Shown here piece after piece: positions 49,080 through 49,246 of a DNA stretch of 49,246 bases (the first letter of the stretch is position 1; every line of letters begins with the position of its first letter). Location of the stretch: the NCBI GenBank assembly GCA_021787125.1, contig JAJYMI010000089.1:1-49246 (forward strand), written 5' to 3'. The stretch is from Thermoplasmata archaeon (GTDB taxonomy: Archaea > Thermoplasmatota > Thermoplasmata > Thermoplasmatales > GCA-001856825). The notes under the pieces are model-generated. The model did no database searches. It saw only the letters and a program-made list of their open reading frames with translations, and was not told the DNA's origin. Made by a program: the position numbers and the translations under genes.

Positions 49080-49246
49080 ATGTCTGAGGGAATGCAAAAA
49101 GGTCTCTCAGCTTCCGGAGCTAATAGTTTGGAACAAAGTAGAATAGTGGGATTTCCAATTACGGTATCACAGATGAAGAAATCGATCTCCGGAGATGATA
49201 GGGTGAGGATAACATCTCTCCCGCCAAATAGGTGGGAGGAGTTCAG
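49080..49246 (+). CDS. Probable GNAT acetyltransferase, N-terminal part (cut by window edge)
   Basis: A frame open from ATG 49080 to the edge (55 codons). The visible end VRITSLPPNRWEEF resembles the first strand and helix of GNAT acetyltransferases (R-x-T-x-L-x-x-x-x-W-E-E-F before the acceptor-binding helices). If so, the real start may be the ATG at 49173 or GTG at 49203, as the first 30-40 residues look atypical. TATA-like gcttaatac lies about 10 bp before 49080, favouring a downstream start. Confidence 0.45.
   Translation, partial: MSEGMQKGLSASGANSLEQSRIVGFPITVSQMKKSISGDDRVRITSLPPNRWEEF

Overview
The window is chromosomal DNA from an archaeon that looks like a member of the Thermoplasmatales (Euryarchaeota). 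Evidence: an archaeal exosome/proteasome/RNA polymerase superoperon; glycerol-1-phosphate dehydrogenase (ether lipids); aIF5A, diphthine synthase and Hjc; a proteasome alpha subunit and a glucose dehydrogenase that read very like the Thermoplasma acidophilum proteins from memory; AGA/AGG and ATA codon preference; and many apparently leaderless genes with an AT-rich TATA element about 20-30 bp before the start codon. No rRNA, tRNA, CRISPR array, insertion sequence or prophage was recognised. Genus or species cannot be fixed from the sequence alone.

Layout. 1-2.2 kb: sugar-nucleotide genes (a cut-off GHMP sugar kinase, UDP-sulfoquinovose synthase, a nucleotidyltransferase), probably for a sulfonated surface glycan. 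2.3-4.9 kb: a divergent CaCA cation exchanger, then ribB-ribC-ribH for riboflavin. 5.0-7.0 kb: a large sequon-rich secreted protein and a small membrane protein. 7.1-10.5 kb: valS, a zinc-ribbon protein and a PPC-domain protein. 10.6-13.8 kb: a histidine phosphatase, thiL, a metallophosphoesterase and dphB. 13.8-20.8 kb: a twelve-gene run psmA-sdo1-rrp4-rrp41-rrp42-rpl37ae-rpoP-pus10-rpl21e-rpoF-DUF655-ksgA; rpoP is absent from the supplied ORF track. 20.8-25.4 kb: a minus-strand run of the pyrimidine reductase of riboflavin synthesis, ahcY, egsA, UPF0179 and a YchF-like GTPase. 25.5-27.4 kb: a DtxR-family regulator overlapping an Nramp-like transporter, with a palindromic operator candidate over the promoter. 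27.7-32.8 kb: purB, a methyltransferase, a small Cys protein, a PDZ site-2 protease, an alpha/beta-hydrolase remnant, OsmC and DsrE-like proteins. 33.0-37.4 kb: aIF5A-agmatinase-DUF835, L10e, RFC small subunit-Hjc and AdoMet decarboxylase. 37.4-39.0 kb: a gene-poor AT-rich stretch with a dense cluster of complementary segments and one secreted orphan. 39.0-42.6 kb: SSB, HNH nuclease, DedA, a short M50 protease and an MscS channel. 42.7-48.5 kb: a sugar oxidation cluster with UPF0173 hydrolase, ROK kinase, gluconate dehydratase, cyclase-family hydrolase, glucose dehydrogenase and MFS transporter. The end holds a DUF309 protein and a truncated probable GNAT acetyltransferase.

How the genes fit together. 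Riboflavin synthesis is split between the rib operon and the distant reductase. aIF5A, agmatinase and AdoMet decarboxylase link polyamine synthesis to hypusination. Glucose dehydrogenase and gluconate dehydratase give the first steps of a (non- or semi-phosphorylative) Entner-Doudoroff route, with a cyclase-family hydrolase between them that could be the missing lactonase. The most unusual non-coding signals are the DtxR-type palindrome at 25505-25520, an inverted repeat directly upstream of the ssb TATA box, mutually exclusive stem segments at 37.56-37.64 kb, and a recurring pattern of inverted repeats that overlap or straddle stop codons at gene ends.
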